A stretch of 40,084 bases of DNA from CAZCTC01 sp964501335 (GTDB lineage: Bacteria > Chloroflexota > Anaerolineae > B4-G1 > SLSP01), in the NCBI GenBank assembly GCA_964501335.1, contig CAZCTC010000070.1, positions 1 through 40,084 of the forward strand, read 5' to 3'. Every line of letters starts with the position of its first letter. The stretch's first letter is position 1. Of the stretch, positions 39,235 through 40,084 are shown one piece after another. The notes beneath the pieces are model-generated. The model had not been told where the DNA came from. It did no database searches and saw nothing but the letters and a program-made list of their open reading frames with translations. The position numbers were made by a program, and so were the translations under genes.

Positions 39235-39921
39235 TCAAAATGGCCTCCCCAGCTCTTGAAAAAAACTATCCAGCTGCGGTCCCACAATAGCCATCAAAAT
39301 ACAAACAAACAACCCGATCCCTAAAATGCCGTAAGCGGCAGCCCATCGAAACTGGCGCTCCTTGAGATAATAAGCCCCCTGCCACAACAGCCCACCGAAA
39401 CCAAGGGCCACCAGCAGTTCTCCCCTGGCGTAAAACACCATAGCTATCCTTCCATTGGACAATGTCGCAAATTCTCTCATCCAAAACATCACCAGCACAT
39501 CGATCGCCAACAAAATCAAACTGCGCAGGCTTAGATAATCCCGATGCCGTACCGCCAGAAACGACAGACCTGCCCACGATAAAGAAACCGCCACTAAAAC
39601 TGCAAAATTTACAATTATTTCCACTCCAGTCAAAAAAGAAGAAAACTTCACAACAGCTACCATACTCAAAACTACACTCCCTATGATCCCCCAAAAAAGA
39701 ACCATAAACCCGATCACCCGCATCTCCCACCCTTTTGTCCCACCCTTCAGTGCCGAAAAAAACAGCAGGCCGGTATTGATCCATCCCACCAGGGTCAGCA
39801 GAATTTCCGGCCCATTACCGGCCATGCCGGATTGCGGGGAAATCCACAGTCGCGCCGCCAGCAACCCGATCAGCACCGCCCAATAAATCGATTCCAGGCC
39901 CCACGTTATCCATTGATCCAT
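39235..39921 (-). CDS. Hypothetical membrane protein, first gene of the membrane cluster
   Basis: A 228-residue protein with about six helices, no known family. It is a close paralogue of the protein at 37864-38535. AAAGGAG lies eight bases before the ATG at 39921. Conserved features shared by the two copies are the RDYLS motif between two helices, an Arg/Glu-rich loop after GAYYL and an FRW aromatic-basic patch, which may mark functional sites. Confidence 0.78.
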   Translation of the reverse strand: MDQWITWGLESIYWAVLIGLLAARLWISPQSGMAGNGPEILLTLVGWINTGLLFFSALKGGTKGWEMRVIGFMVLFWGIIGSVVLSMVAVVKFSSFLTGVEIIVNFAVLVAVSLSWAGLSFLAVRHRDYLSLRSLILLAIDVLVMFWMREFATLSNGRIAMVFYARGELLVALGFGGLLWQGAYYLKERQFRWAAAYGILGIGLFVCILMAIVGPQLDSFFQELGRPF

Positions 39922-40002
39922 CAGGGTTTCTCCTTTCATCTTTCACTGATCCTTTTCCCCGTAAGAAGCGCCGCGCGGGATGGAGGGAGAAAGTTTTTAT
40001 TC

Positions 40003-40038
40003 ATGTTTTGGCGCGCATCAGAATGCGCGCCAAAACAT
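40003..40038 (+). repeat. Dispersed hairpin, copy 16 (loop CAGA)
   Basis: Perfect 16-bp stem (40003-40018 with 40023-40038), core GGCGCGC, loop CAGA, with 5' module (AAGCGCCGCGCGGGATGG) before and AGGCCTTTTTTCAGAA after. It lies upstream of the membrane cluster; the window ends in the GCCCCGGCGACG-type module also seen near 400 and 37535. Confidence 0.9.
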
Positions 40039-40084
40039 AGGCCTTTTTTCAGAACCGCCCCGGCGACGCCATCTCACCCCCTCT

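Overview
The window looks like chromosomal DNA of a rod-shaped bacterium, most likely from the phylum Chloroflexota (Anaerolineae-like). This is inferred from gene content, not from a marker gene. The hints are Thr/Pro-rich linkers behind lipoprotein and signal sequences, an LPxTG-type surface protein, a GldA / GldF-GldG fusion / DUF4340 operon, DUF1461, DUF3309 and DUF4405 proteins, and no outer-membrane genes. No rRNA, tRNA, transposase, phage gene or CRISPR array was found.

Layout. 1-693: non-coding repeat island with a 22-base tandem hairpin array, two dispersed hairpins and a 54-base tandem repeat. 694-3855 (-): large hybrid sensor kinase. 4260-8832 (-): cell-shape operon mreB-mreC-mreD-mrdA, transcribed from the right. 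9104-10396 (-): HExxH metalloprotease-like protein. 10497-11445 (-): two tandem Hsp20 chaperones. 11691-12876 (+): tiny DUF3309 membrane protein and an alpha/beta hydrolase. 13055-17930 (-): ABC ATPase, fused permease/GldG protein and DUF4340 protein. 18255-22178 (-): HtpG, a metallophosphoesterase and a YigZ/IMPACT protein. 22358-27151 (+): YbjN-like protein, DUF1461 protein, an unknown protein, a GH13 amylase, an LPHTG surface protein and a TlpA-like lipoprotein. 27141-29561 (-): radical SAM/SPASM protein with a small membrane protein, and an orphan tungstate-binding lipoprotein. 29779-35812 (+): FkbM methyltransferase, short UvrA paralogue, serine hydrolase, DUF4405 membrane protein and a Gly-rich partner. 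35884-39921 (-): five multi-pass membrane proteins of no recognised family, at least two of them paralogues.

The most unusual feature is a family of intergenic hairpins spread over the whole window. I count 16 sites with a 14-19 bp stem. The GC core of the stem differs from copy to copy but stays paired. Thirteen loops read exactly CAGA on the + strand, two are one-base variants and one reads the complement TCTG. The outer stem (ATGTTTT/AAAACAT-like) and the flanks are also shared. Copies sit in spacers only, often 10-120 bases after a stop codon, and nearly all face the same way whatever the gene strand. I see no obvious description that fits and regard this as the best candidate for something new.

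Functionally the window is mostly housekeeping (cell shape, proteostasis, DNA-repair-like ATPase, signalling) with several lineage-specific envelope genes. Start codons were chosen from Shine-Dalgarno matches, stop/start overlaps and family lengths. Promoters are proposed by eye and are tentative.
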